A stretch of DNA of 64,000 nucleotides from Empedobacter falsenii (GCF_019308355.1 NZ_JAAGKM010000014.1:1-64000); one strand, 5' to 3'; shown: positions 8,694-17,569, counted from the first letter of the stretch. Numbers and translations: made by a program. The notes: generated by a model not told the origin, from the sequence alone.

Positions 8694-9941
8694 ATGAAAA
8701 ACAAATTTACACTTTTAGCATTAATCATTCTAACATCTGTTGTAATAAATGCTCAAACCATAAAAGGCGAAGTTACTATGGGTGCTGGTTATACAAATGA
8801 TGTTTATTACGGATTGGCAGACCAATCGACGAATTCTGTAAATAGAAACGATTGGGATATTTCATTTTATCGAAAATCGAATATGTCTACAGGAATTAGA
8901 GTAAACGATGGCGCAGGGATAGAAGTTTACGAAGCGTCGAATGATGTCTCAAAATGGAATAGTATTGATGTTGCTAATTTATCTACGTGGACAGCTTTGT
9001 ACAATTCGGACACAGATTGGCAAGAAGGTGCTTTCAATAATGGTTCTGCGACATACGGTTGGGGAGAATATAGTATTGCAAATCATTATGTAAATGGTTC
9101 GATCATTTTTGTCTTGAAATATGCAACAGGAGAATATGTGAAATTGAAAATAGATAATTTTGCAGCTCTGTTAGGCGAATATAATTTTACGTATTCTAAA
9201 TTGGTAAATGGAACGTGGTCTGCTGATACAAAAGTTACATTAGCTCATAAGACAAATCCAAACAATTTGTTTAATTACTATAGTTTATTGACTGATAAAG
9301 CAGTTACACCAGAGCCAGACCAAAGTAAATGGGATCTAAAATTTACAAAATACATTACGCCTCTTACAACAAATGATGGTGATGTTGTGATGTATTCTGT
9401 AACAGGAGTTTTACAAAGTGATGTAATAAAAGTTGCTAAAACAGAATCTGAAAATCCTGCTGATGATACGGCTTATGTAGCAGATATTAATGCAGTTGGG
9501 TATAATTGGAAAACCTTATCGGGTTGGTCTTATTTTGTGAATCCTACTAATCATTTTATCAAAAATACATCTACAAATCAGATTTATAAATTGGTTTTCA
9601 AAACGTTTGAAGGATCTTCTACAGGAAAAATAACATTCGATTACGAAAATGTAACAGCTAATTTAGGAACAACAGAATTAGCCAAAACGAAGTTTGATAT
9701 TTATACCGCTTCTCAACCGAAAACAATTGGTTTGGTGTACAATTCGCAAGAAGCGAAATCGTCTCCATTAAATATTCAAATTTATGCGATAAATGGACAA
9801 TTGGTGCATCAGGAAAGCTATCAACCAACTTCATCATTTACAAATAAAACAATACAATTAAGTAAACTTTCGGCTGGAATTTACATCGTAAAAATACAAT
9901 CTGCCGATAAAGTTGAAACGAAAAAAATAGTTTTGAAATAA
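8694..9941 (+). CDS. Secreted HmuY-like protein with type IX sorting domain
   Basis: The 415-residue product has a Sec signal peptide ending VINAQ. Its middle part repeats the HmuY wording of the preceding gene: NDVYYGLADQ, RNDWDISFYRK, SKWDLKFTKY. The last 75 residues form a type A T9SS sorting domain (LNIQIYAINGQLVHQ, LSAGIYIVKIQSADK, then a basic end KKIVLK), which directs export across the outer membrane. I infer a haemophore or surface haem-capture protein working with the receptor and lipoprotein upstream. Haem binding is not shown by any single residue pattern I can point to. The strong hairpin upstream may set its level apart from hmuY. Confidence 0.75.
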   Translation: MKNKFTLLALIILTSVVINAQTIKGEVTMGAGYTNDVYYGLADQSTNSVNRNDWDISFYRKSNMSTGIRVNDGAGIEVYEASNDVSKWNSIDVANLSTWTALYNSDTDWQEGAFNNGSATYGWGEYSIANHYVNGSIIFVLKYATGEYVKLKIDNFAALLGEYNFTYSKLVNGTWSADTKVTLAHKTNPNNLFNYYSLLTDKAVTPEPDQSKWDLKFTKYITPLTTNDGDVVMYSVTGVLQSDVIKVAKTESENPADDTAYVADINAVGYNWKTLSGWSYFVNPTNHFIKNTSTNQIYKLVFKTFEGSSTGKITFDYENVTANLGTTELAKTKFDIYTASQPKTIGLVYNSQEAKSSPLNIQIYAINGQLVHQESYQPTSSFTNKTIQLSKLSAGIYIVKIQSADKVETKKIVLK

Positions 9942-9973
9942 AGTTTTGAGTACTTTATTTGTCTCTTTGTGTG

Positions 9974-10000
9974 AGGTCGTCTGGAAAGACGACCTTTTTT
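9974..10000 (+). terminator. Rho-independent terminator of the haem receptor operon
   Basis: AGGTCGTCT, loop ggaa, AGACGACCT, then a run of six T. The 9-bp GC-containing stem stands 32 bp after the stop of the T9SS protein. Confidence 0.85.
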
Positions 10001-10220
10001 ATTAGAGTTGGATGTATATAACTTCGTAGGCATTCTTCCAAAGCAAGTCTGTTTATCCTTACCCGAGTCCTCGGTTTATTACAAACAAGTCTGTTTTTAA
10101 TTGTTTGTACATTGATAATTATAAAATCAACCTTTACTTTTTGCTTTGTGAATATCTTATGATAGATAAGCTACTGTTTATACAAAGCATACCTATATAG
10201 AAAAAGGAAAATAATAAAAA

Positions 10221-10249
10221 ACCCGATTAACATCTTCTATTAATCGGGT
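10221..10249 (-). terminator. Rho-independent terminator of the hmu transport operon
   Basis: ACCCGATTAA and TTAATCGGGT form a 10-bp stem with a 9-nt loop. On the - strand it is followed by a T-rich tract (TTTTTTATT). It lies about 40 bp after the stop of the ATPase fusion gene. Confidence 0.8.
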
Positions 10250-10288
10250 AAAATTTAGTGTGAAATATAAGATTTGGTTAGATTCTTC

Positions 10289-12112
10289 TTAATTCAATTC
10301 AGCAACAATTTCGCGCCATTGCTCCAATTCAGGAATACCTGGTTTTCTTTTCCCAAAGAATTGAACAATAATTTCTCCTTTATCGTTAAATACCTCAATC
10401 GCTGTTACGATACCGTCTTCAGTAGGTTTTCTAACAATCCAAGTCGAGGCAATTTTTGACATATCCAAGTGCATATTAAAATCTGGATCCAAAATATTGA
10501 ACCAGTTTTCGTGCCACATCGTACGTTTAATTTCACCTGTATGAATCTGAATATTTCCTTTGTTTCCTGTGAAAACCATGATTGGTGTTTGCAATTCGGC
10601 AGATTTTTCTAAGAATTGAACAATTGCTTCATTTGAAATTTGTTTTGCATGATAATCTGTTGGAGCCAAACGCAATGCTTGTGTACGTGTAACGCCGAAT
10701 TTGCGCAACATCATAAAGAAATTATGCGTGTCTTTCAACTCAACCCAAGCTTGTTGAAAACCTTCAACATCAATTTCGTTATCAGGATTTTCTGTAACTT
10801 TATTTTCGATGATTTCTGTTGTAGGAATTGTTTGTTGGTCTTCGTTTTTGTATTTCTCAACCAATGCATCAAACGCTTCTACATTACTTTGCGGAACTAA
10901 ATATATTTTGTGAATTGCTTCGCCATCTTTTCCGAAAAATTGTAAACTTTTGCGTTCTCCATGTTCAGATTTCTCTACAACTGCAAAAGCGGTTTTCCAG
11001 TGATTCAAGAAAATTCGCATATCAATATCTTCCCCAACAAAAAGTTGTGCGTGAGGTGAAGAAAAATCAGGATTTAGGTAAATACCTTTGCGTTCGTGTA
11101 CACATTCGTTGTTGCGCGTCAAAGCCATCACTTTTCCAAGTGATTCTATTTCTTGTAAAATCGCAGCAAATTCAGGTTTTAATTTTGTGACATTATCGCC
11201 TAATTGTGTTGCTAAAAGTTCCATTTCGCTAACGCTAAGTTCTTTCGCTGCGTTACGTATTCTAATTTTAGGTTGATTTGCTTTCAAATCTTTCCATTGT
11301 TGTTTTAAATCTGTAAGTGTGTTCATTGTAATTGTTTTTTTACCGAATAAAATAAGTGGTTTTTGGTCGATTGGATTTTTACAAATGGTACAAGGAAATC
11401 TATAAATTTTGGAAATGATTTCTGGTTGGAAAACCTTTTCTGGACTATCTTGATAAACAATTTTTCCTTTGTTCATTAAGATCACTTCATCAGCAAACTG
11501 AGAAGCCAAATTAAGGTCGTGCATCACCAAAATTACTAGGTTTCCTTTTTGTTTAAAATCATTTAGAATTTCTAACAAATTAAATTGATGAGAAACGTCC
11601 AAATTATTCAAAGGTTCGTCTAATAATAGTAGTTTTTGATTGACTTCATTTTCCAATTGCACAAAAACGCGCGCCAAATGTACACGCTGTTTTTCGCCAC
11701 CAGAAAGATGAATGTAATCCCTGTCTTTTAAATGATTGATATCGGTTTTGGTCATCCAATAATCAACTGAATTGATGTCTTGTTGTTGAGGTGAATTTTG
11801 GAAATATGGATAACGTCCCATCAATACAACTTCCTTCACTGTAAGCGGAATATCAGTTGGTTGATGTTGCGAAAACTTTGCTTTATGTTGCGGTAAATCT
11901 TCTTTTTTCCAATTTTTTAAGGCAATATCTTTTAGTCGAATTAGGTTAGCATTTGGTTCAATTTCATTTGCGATATAGCTTAGTAAAGATGACTTTCCTG
12001 CACCATTAGGTCCAACGATTGCAATCATTTTTCCTGCTTTTGCATCAAACGAAATCGTATCTAAAATCTTGAATGATTTGTGTTGATAATTAATATTTTC
12101 TACCGCTAACAT
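10289..12112 (-). CDS. Haem ABC transporter ATPase fused to haem-degrading-factor (HmuS/HemS) domain
   Basis: The 607-residue protein joins two activities that are normally separate. Residues 1-258 form an ABC ATPase: Walker A GPNGAGKSS (about 34-42), signature LSGGEKQRV, Walker B KLLLLDEPLNNLD and H-loop VMHDL. Residues 263-607 form a HemS/HmuS-type module beginning MNTLTDLKQQWKDL, with KVMALTRNNECVHERKGIY and a second half around KFGVTRTQALRL. HemS proteins bind or break down haem in the cytoplasm. The fusion would place haem handling at the importer's cytoplasmic face. Met263 follows an A/T-rich stretch, so an internal start producing free HmuS is possible. The gene overlaps the permease stop by TAATG, which implies translational coupling. 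Confidence 0.85.
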   Translation of the reverse strand: MLAVENINYQHKSFKILDTISFDAKAGKMIAIVGPNGAGKSSLLSYIANEIEPNANLIRLKDIALKNWKKEDLPQHKAKFSQHQPTDIPLTVKEVVLMGRYPYFQNSPQQQDINSVDYWMTKTDINHLKDRDYIHLSGGEKQRVHLARVFVQLENEVNQKLLLLDEPLNNLDVSHQFNLLEILNDFKQKGNLVILVMHDLNLASQFADEVILMNKGKIVYQDSPEKVFQPEIISKIYRFPCTICKNPIDQKPLILFGKKTITMNTLTDLKQQWKDLKANQPKIRIRNAAKELSVSEMELLATQLGDNVTKLKPEFAAILQEIESLGKVMALTRNNECVHERKGIYLNPDFSSPHAQLFVGEDIDMRIFLNHWKTAFAVVEKSEHGERKSLQFFGKDGEAIHKIYLVPQSNVEAFDALVEKYKNEDQQTIPTTEIIENKVTENPDNEIDVEGFQQAWVELKDTHNFFMMLRKFGVTRTQALRLAPTDYHAKQISNEAIVQFLEKSAELQTPIMVFTGNKGNIQIHTGEIKRTMWHENWFNILDPDFNMHLDMSKIASTWIVRKPTEDGIVTAIEVFNDKGEIIVQFFGKRKPGIPELEQWREIVAELN

Positions 12113-13143
12113 TACAACGATTTTTTATAATTCATTAAAATTGAAATAAAAACTGGCGCGCCCATTAACGAAGTTAAAATACCGATTGGAATTTCGGATG
12201 GAGCAACCAATGTTCGACTGATTGTATCTGCAACAATGACTAAAATTGCACCTAAAAATGCAGATAAAGGAAGAATGATAACATAATTCGATTTGAAGAT
12301 TAAACGTAAAATATACGGAACGATTAATCCTACAAATCCGATTGTTCCTGTAAAAGAAACAATTGTACCAACCAATAAAGCTGAAAAAACGATGATTTGT
12401 TTTTTTGTTTTCTCGACATTAATTCCCAAATGTTCAGCATCTTTTTCGCCCAACATCATCGCGTTTAATATTTTTCCTTTTCCAATTAAAAAGTAAAAAC
12501 TGATGCTAATAACAATTCCTAAAATTAAGATTTTGTCCCAGTTAGCACTTGCAATGCTACCTAATGTCCAAAATGTTAGATTGCGTAATTCTTCTTCTGT
12601 AGATAGATATGTTAAAAGTCCTGTTGCAGAACCGCAAAGCGCAGAAATTGCAACACCAGCCAATAACAAAATGGTGATATTTGTTTTTTGATGATGCGAA
12701 GAAATTTTATACACAAAAACTGTGGAACACATAGCGCCGACAAATGCCATCAAACTAAGCAATGAGTAATGGATAATTTCTGGAACAAAATCTTTGATAT
12801 ATCCTCCCAAAACAATCGTAATTGCAGCAAATAAAATACTTCCTGATGTAATCCCAATCAAGTCTGGAGATGCCAATGGATTTTTGAAAATACCTTGTAG
12901 ACAAGTTCCTGCAACTGCCAAACCAGCACCTACCAAAATAGACATAATAATACGTGGTAATCGTAAATCGAAAAGCACATAATAATCGCTGTCGTTGATA
13001 GCAGTTCTATTGGTAATCGCTTTATTGATGATGGATAGGATGGATTCGTTAAATTGATAAACACCCAAGAATAATGCAAGAATTGCAAGACCAAAGATGC
13101 TTAAACTTAACAAAGAAAGATGTATTCTGATTTGCGGATACAT
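12112..13143 (-). CDS. hmuU: FecCD/BtuC-family ABC permease for haem (HmuU-like)
   Basis: The 343-residue membrane protein has about ten hydrophobic helices and FecCD signatures: GAGLAVAGTCLQGIFKNPLASPDLIG (roughly 77-102), GEKDAEHLGINVEK (cytoplasmic loop) and TIGFVGLIVPYILRLIF. It is the inner-membrane channel for the haem delivered by the lipoprotein encoded 16 bp upstream, and it is driven by the ATPase whose start overlaps its stop. The substrate assignment rests on the HmuS domain fused to the ATPase. Confidence 0.9.
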   Translation of the reverse strand: MYPQIRIHLSLLSLSIFGLAILALFLGVYQFNESILSIINKAITNRTAINDSDYYVLFDLRLPRIIMSILVGAGLAVAGTCLQGIFKNPLASPDLIGITSGSILFAAITIVLGGYIKDFVPEIIHYSLLSLMAFVGAMCSTVFVYKISSHHQKTNITILLLAGVAISALCGSATGLLTYLSTEEELRNLTFWTLGSIASANWDKILILGIVISISFYFLIGKGKILNAMMLGEKDAEHLGINVEKTKKQIIVFSALLVGTIVSFTGTIGFVGLIVPYILRLIFKSNYVIILPLSAFLGAILVIVADTISRTLVAPSEIPIGILTSLMGAPVFISILMNYKKSL

Positions 13144-13159
13144 ATTGTTTTAGACTTTT

Positions 13160-14029
13160 TTATTTTTGAAGTAATTGATTTAATTGCGCTGCTGCTTGCC
13201 CGACACGTGGTCCAAATCCAGAAACCAATTGACCATCCATCGCGATGATTTTTTTGTTTTTTCCTGCATTTGTAGAAGCTACACCTTCTAATTTTAATAC
13301 GCCGTCAACGCCACCAATACTTTCTAAGCCTTTGTCAAACATCAAAATATAATCAGGATTTGATTTTACAACTGCTTCTGGTGTTAATGGTTTGAAATCT
13401 TCAAATTCTGTAATGGCATTTTGTCCACCAGCAATTCCAATAATTTTTTCCATTGGTGTGTTTGTTCCAGCAACCATCAAATTTCCTGCTCCACGAGCGT
13501 AAATGAACAATACTTTTGGTTTTGTAGCCAAAGGTTTTACAGCTTTTAAATCTGTATCAATTTTAGTAGTAATAGCATCAAAATCTTGTTTATTTAGAGA
13601 AGTTGCAACCGTTTTTACTAACTCTTTCGTTCCTTCAACTGAATAATCTTGTTTTACAATTTCAGTCTGAATTCCAGCATTTTTTAGTTGTGCAATTTGT
13701 TCTGGATTCAAGTCTTTATCCGTTGCATATACTTTTGTTGGTTTCAAAGCCAATAAAGCCTCGATTGACAAAGAACGAGTATGTCCCAAATCTGTCGCTT
13801 TTTCCTTTACAGAAGTAGGGTAAGTACTTGTTACATCAACACCAACAAGGTTATTTTCTTCTCCTAAATCAGCTAAAATTTCAGTAATCGCTCCATTTAA
13901 AGAAACAATTTTTTCTTTCGAAATAGTATTCTCTGTTTTTACTTCTTCAGTCGATTCATTTTTTGCTTCTTTATTCGTGCAGCTTGCTAATAGCGCTAAG
14001 ATTGCAGTAGAAATAAATAGTTTTTTCAT
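13160..14029 (-). CDS. hmuT: Haem-binding periplasmic lipoprotein (HmuT-like)
   Basis: The start chosen is MKKLFISTAILALLASCTNKE, a clean lipoprotein signal with lipobox LLASC. The open frame runs 11 codons further upstream without a signal. The 289-residue product is a class III (BtuF/FhuD-type) binding protein: KIVSLNGAITEILADLGEENNLVGVD near the start, a VYATDKDLNPEQI helix, and the C-terminal lobe with DYILMFDKG. Bacterial haem-binding proteins of this type often keep a Tyr ligand. YARGAGNLMVAGTNTPM contains one candidate, but I cannot confirm it. It is the first gene of the three-gene haem import operon and carries a palindromic box 61 bp upstream. Confidence 0.85.
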   Translation of the reverse strand: MKKLFISTAILALLASCTNKEAKNESTEEVKTENTISKEKIVSLNGAITEILADLGEENNLVGVDVTSTYPTSVKEKATDLGHTRSLSIEALLALKPTKVYATDKDLNPEQIAQLKNAGIQTEIVKQDYSVEGTKELVKTVATSLNKQDFDAITTKIDTDLKAVKPLATKPKVLFIYARGAGNLMVAGTNTPMEKIIGIAGGQNAITEFEDFKPLTPEAVVKSNPDYILMFDKGLESIGGVDGVLKLEGVASTNAGKNKKIIAMDGQLVSGFGPRVGQAAAQLNQLLQK

Positions 14030-14089
14030 TATTATTTGTATTAAGTCTAAATTAAAATACAAATATTAGGAAAAAGATTTAGTTAGGCA

Positions 14090-14120
14090 ATATTTATTTA
14101 GAATAATTTAAAATAAATAT
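14090..14120. promoter_or_regulatory. 31-bp palindromic box upstream of hmuT
   Basis: ATATTTATTT (14090-14099) and AAATAAATAT (14111-14120) are perfect 10-bp inverted arms around an 11-nt spacer. Within it, 14097-14118 matches 4935-4956 at 20 of 22 positions. Both sites lie in front of haem-uptake genes, so this is probably the operator of an iron-responsive regulator. Confidence 0.5.
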
Positions 14121-14296
14121 TGTGATTATAGATAACTGATTAATTGATAATGATTTTATTTGAAGGTTTGTTGCTAACAAAAAAAAGAATGTGATGTTGA
14201 AACGAGTTCAACATGGCGATGATTTGTTTTAAATAAATGAATATTTCCTCTCTTGAAAGGTGATAAGTGGAGCGTAAACAATAATTATTAAAGTAC

Positions 14297-14857
14297 CTAA
14301 ACTTTTAAAATTCCTCTAAAACAACGAGCTGCATAATAAGATTGTGCGCCGTTGTGATAAATAAAAACAGTTCCGTAACGATAATCGCCAAATATAGCAC
14401 CGCCTAATTCTCTAATTTTTTCAGGTGTTTTTAACCAACTTGAGGTTTTTTGATCGACAATTTCTACAGCTTGCAAGAAACGATATTCTTCTTCGGTCAA
14501 TAATTCAATTTTCATGCTTTTTGCAACATCTATCGCATTATTTTTTGGTTGATGTTCTTTGCGAGACGTCTGTCCTTCGTAATCATACGCCAAACTTCTA
14601 CGCTCTTTCGGACTTTCTGCCGAACAATCTACAATATAATACTCGTCTGTTTTATCCTCATAAAAAATAACATCAGGTTCACCACCAGTGATTTCCATTT
14701 GATGCAAAGACCAAATTTTTTCAGGTTGATTAATGATTTTCTCTTCAATTTTTAGCCAATCCAAATCTTGATGTCTGTGCATATTTTTCTCAAAACGCTC
14801 TTTCAAAATTTGAATGCAGTTATTTTGTTCTGACGGAGTTAGTTCTTTTTGAGGCAT
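14297..14857 (-). CDS. DUF4256-family protein
   Basis: The 186-residue cytoplasmic protein matches the DUF4256 pattern as I know it: SLHQMEITGGEPDVIFYED, YIVDCSAESPKERRSLAYD and GAIFGDYRYGTVFIYHNGAQSYYAARCFRGILKV. The length is usual for the family. The biochemical role is unknown to me. Its ATG directly abuts the stop codon of the lipoprotein gene that precedes it on the - strand, so the two are probably co-transcribed. Confidence 0.8.
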   Translation of the reverse strand: MPQKELTPSEQNNCIQILKERFEKNMHRHQDLDWLKIEEKIINQPEKIWSLHQMEITGGEPDVIFYEDKTDEYYIVDCSAESPKERRSLAYDYEGQTSRKEHQPKNNAIDVAKSMKIELLTEEEYRFLQAVEIVDQKTSSWLKTPEKIRELGGAIFGDYRYGTVFIYHNGAQSYYAARCFRGILKV

Positions 14858-15484
14858 TTATTTATTTTTTGATTTTTCTTGTAATATTTGAATGGCACCA
14901 CTAGCCGAATTAAGAGATAATTGAACGTAAATATTATCTCCTTTCGCACTTCTAATGGCATAAACTCTTACAGGTTCGTTCCAATAATCAATAGAACCTT
15001 CTTCGCCTAAAGTTTTATCATTATTGTTAAGATAGTCAGTTTGTTCATTTGTCAACTTTCCATTAAAAATTAAAACACCACCAAGTTTTTTTATATTATC
15101 ATCAAAGTTTTGAGTAATTTCTTCAACAGACCAATCTTTTGTATCATTATCTTTTTTGCTTAAAAATGCTTTAAAAGTTTTACCAGTTAATTTGACAAAA
15201 TCATTTTTCTTACCAATAGGGAAATAGATTTCACCAGTTTCATTTTCTAATGGAGAGTTAGTAAATTTCACATTTTCAGGAATTCCAATATGTGGAAATT
15301 CTCCAAATTCACTGAAGTTTACATTAGAAACTGGAATGTTTTCTATATTAAATGAATCAGAATTATGATCTGTTTCATTTTTGACTTGTTTATTCGTATT
15401 TGTAATTTCTTCTTTTTTTGAACATGAAAAAATAGAACATAAACTTATTGTAAGAATAAATGTTAGAGTTTTGGTAGCTTTCAT
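14858..15484 (-). CDS. Lipoprotein of unknown function
   Basis: The 208-residue product starts MKATKTLTFILTISLCSIFSCSKKEE, a lipoprotein signal with the Cys at about residue 21 followed by charged residues. The ATG at 15484 is preferred to the upstream open extension because it leads straight into the signal. The mature part contains FSEFGEFPHIGIPENVKF, LTGKTFKAFLSKKDNDTKDWSVEEITQNF and a C-terminal IYVQLSLNSASGAIQILQEK. This resembles OmpA-accessory/DUF-type lipoproteins, but I cannot name the family. It is joined tail-to-head with the DUF4256 gene (stop next to start). Confidence 0.7.
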   Translation of the reverse strand: MKATKTLTFILTISLCSIFSCSKKEEITNTNKQVKNETDHNSDSFNIENIPVSNVNFSEFGEFPHIGIPENVKFTNSPLENETGEIYFPIGKKNDFVKLTGKTFKAFLSKKDNDTKDWSVEEITQNFDDNIKKLGGVLIFNGKLTNEQTDYLNNNDKTLGEEGSIDYWNEPVRVYAIRSAKGDNIYVQLSLNSASGAIQILQEKSKNK

Positions 15485-15699
15485 TTTAAGTGATTTTATT
15501 ATTATCAAATATATTCAAAAAACAGATGATTTTGGTAATTCATTTATCAAGAATAGGTTAATGAAAAATGATTAATCTGAAAATTATATATATCATCTTC
15601 CAAATTGTATAATCTTTTGAAATGAAGTTGTACGAAATTTGTAACATAAGATTTTGTAAATTTAAGTGGATTAAATCGCTCAATTTCGAAGAATATATT

Positions 15700-16272
15700 A
15701 TGGAAAATACAAGTAAATTATTTATAAAAAATATGGTTTGTCATCGCTGTAAAGTAGTGGTTGGACGAATTTTGAAGATGAATAACATCGAAACAAATCA
15801 TATCGAATTGGGAGAAGTTGAATTGAAAAATCCGATTGATGCTGATCAATTAGAATTGGTTCGAAATGAATTGGAAGAAGTTGGTTTTGAATTAATCGAT
15901 GATAAACGCAGTAAGTTGATTGAACAAATCAAAACATTGATTATTCAATTGGTTCATCAAGAAAATAACGAACTGAAAGTCAATTTATCTGATTATTTGA
16001 GCGAACAAACGAAGTTAGATTATAAATATATTTCGAATCTTTTTTCGGAAATGGAAGGGCAAACAATTGAGAAATATTTTATTCAACAAAAGATAGAAAA
16101 AGTCAAAGAATTAATGATTTATGATGAATTATCGTTGAGTGAAATAGCATTTCAATTGAATTATTCGAGTGTAGCACATCTTAGTGCACAATTCAAAAAA
16201 GTAACTGGTTTAACGCCTTCTGTTTTTAAACAATTGAGCAAACATACGCGTCGACCAATTGATAAAATCTAA
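15700..16272 (+). CDS. HMA-domain/AraC-type copper-responsive regulator
   Basis: The 190-residue protein starts MENTSKLFIKNMVCHRC. Residues 1-65 form a small ferredoxin-like domain with a CHRC metal-binding pair in the place of the HMA CxxC. Residues 90-185 form an AraC DNA-binding domain (LDYKYISNLFSEMEGQTIEKYF, LSLSEIAFQLNYSSVAHLSAQFKKVTGLTPSVFKQ). A soft-metal sensor coupled to DNA binding is the obvious reading, and the next three genes are copper genes. The start at 15700 is chosen over the longer open frame because it begins the HMA fold. This is a compact one-component sensor unlike CueR or CusRS. Confidence 0.8.
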   Translation: MENTSKLFIKNMVCHRCKVVVGRILKMNNIETNHIELGEVELKNPIDADQLELVRNELEEVGFELIDDKRSKLIEQIKTLIIQLVHQENNELKVNLSDYLSEQTKLDYKYISNLFSEMEGQTIEKYFIQQKIEKVKELMIYDELSLSEIAFQLNYSSVAHLSAQFKKVTGLTPSVFKQLSKHTRRPIDKI

Positions 16273-16282
16273 ATTAAAAATC

Positions 16283-17107
16283 ATGAAAAAGTATAGTTTT
16301 TTAATCATCGGAAGTTTTCTTGCTTTTGCTGCAAATGCACAATTTAAAAATCAAGAAACCAAACAATTTCAAGTGAAAGGAAGTTGTGCAAATGCAAAAG
16401 AATTAATTGAAAAAGCAGGAAATCAACCTCGAATTTCGAAAGTAGATTTTGACACAACGACTCAAACAGCTTCGATTTCATATAATAAAGCAAAAACAAA
16501 TTCGAACGAAATCTTGAAAAATATTGCGCTAGCAGGTTTTGATAACTCAGAGTATATGGCGCCTGATGAAGCTTATGCAAAATTGGAAAAAGATTGTCAA
16601 TATTCTCGGGATAAAAAAATGTTGATGAACCATCAAGAAATGGATCATTCTACTCATAATCAAACTGAAGCTTCTCAACAAAAAAATCAATTGTCACAAG
16701 TTTTTGATATTTACTTTTCGTTGAAAGATGCTTTTGTAAAAGCAAATGAAAGTGAAATTTCGAAACAAATTACAGCATTTACTAAATCAATTTCTACTGT
16801 AGAAATGGGTAAACTTTCGCATGAATTGCATATGGTTTGGATGGAAGTTTTGAATGATTTAGAAACAACTTCGAAGCAATTATCGCAAGAAAAAAATATT
16901 GAAAAACAACGTACAACTTTTGCAAAATTATCAGCGCGAATGTACAAATTAGCTCAAAAAACAAATCTTGGATATACAGTTTATTATCAAAATTGTCCAA
17001 TGTTTAACGGCGGTTCGAATTGGTTGAGTAAAGAATCAGCTATTAAAAATCCTTTCTACGGAAATATGATGTTGACATGCGGAAGCACAGTTGAAACATT
17101 GAAATAA
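16283..17107 (+). CDS. Periplasmic HMA-like + DUF3347 protein
   Basis: The 274-residue product has a signal peptide ending ANAQ. Residues 22-95 resemble an HMA fold, but the metal loop reads GSCANA, so only one Cys of the CxxC pair is left. A His/Met-rich linker follows (MLMNHQEMDHSTHNQTE), then a DUF3347 domain (about 135-274) with VYYQNCPMFNGGSNWLSKE and MMLTCGSTVETLK. DUF3347 proteins commonly sit beside Cu/Ag efflux genes. The His/Met linker and paired Cys/Met suggest periplasmic copper binding or delivery. It starts 10 bp after the AraC-HMA regulator and is probably co-transcribed with it. Confidence 0.8.
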   Translation: MKKYSFLIIGSFLAFAANAQFKNQETKQFQVKGSCANAKELIEKAGNQPRISKVDFDTTTQTASISYNKAKTNSNEILKNIALAGFDNSEYMAPDEAYAKLEKDCQYSRDKKMLMNHQEMDHSTHNQTEASQQKNQLSQVFDIYFSLKDAFVKANESEISKQITAFTKSISTVEMGKLSHELHMVWMEVLNDLETTSKQLSQEKNIEKQRTTFAKLSARMYKLAQKTNLGYTVYYQNCPMFNGGSNWLSKESAIKNPFYGNMMLTCGSTVETLK

Positions 17108-17122
17108 TAATTAAAAAATAGA

Positions 17123-17557
17123 ATGAAAATGAAGAATTTAAAGATAGTTTTAGGTGTTTCAATATTAAGTGTTTTTGCATTAATATCTTGTCAAAATAAA
17201 ACAGAAGAACCAACAGTTACTGTTCATGAAGAACAGATGTCAGATATGATGCAACCTTCGCAAACAACGGCTTACAATGTTGGAGATAAGGTTCCGAATA
17301 AGCAAGTTTGTATGGTGAACAATGCATATATGGGCAAAGATCAGTTCGAAGTTCCTTATGATGGAAAAACCTATTATGGATGTTGTAAGATGTGTGTAGA
17401 AAGAATTCCGAATGATGAAACTGCGCGTAAAGCAAAAGATCCTTTTACAGGAAAAGAGATTGATAAAGCAAATGCGTATATCGTTTTGAAAGATCAGCAA
17501 GGAAATGTTGATTATTTCGAAAACGAGGAGAATTATAAGAAGTTTAGTCAGTTATAA
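17123..17557 (+). CDS. Cys-rich metal-binding lipoprotein of the copper operon
   Basis: The 144-residue lipoprotein has lipobox FALISC (Cys near residue 23), a Met/His/Glu-rich stretch (HEEQMSDMMQP) and a compact domain VCMVNNAYMG...YYGCCKMCVERI. The VCM..CCxMC pattern resembles TRASH/YHS-type treble-clef metal-binding domains, and proteins with this wording are usually found next to copper genes in Flavobacteriia. I infer copper binding in the periplasm. The gap to the preceding gene is 15 bp and to the oxidase is 12 bp, consistent with one operon. Confidence 0.7.
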   Translation: MKMKNLKIVLGVSILSVFALISCQNKTEEPTVTVHEEQMSDMMQPSQTTAYNVGDKVPNKQVCMVNNAYMGKDQFEVPYDGKTYYGCCKMCVERIPNDETARKAKDPFTGKEIDKANAYIVLKDQQGNVDYFENEENYKKFSQL

Positions 17558-17569
17558 TAAATCATTCAC

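Larger units (their letters stand above)
9942..10288. other. Gene-free stretch between convergent haem operons
   Basis: These 347 bp hold the + strand terminator (9974-10000), the - strand terminator (10221-10249) and, between them, AT-rich DNA. CAAGTCTGTTT occurs twice (10041 and 10086 regions), and a small CCGAG-tc-CTCGG hairpin lies near 10063. I see no open frame or RNA gene I can support. Confidence 0.6.

Noticed and set aside
10019-10200. A small RNA gene between the two haem operons
   Set aside because: There is a duplicated CAAGTCTGTTT and a short hairpin, but no promoter-plus-terminator unit or known RNA fold.
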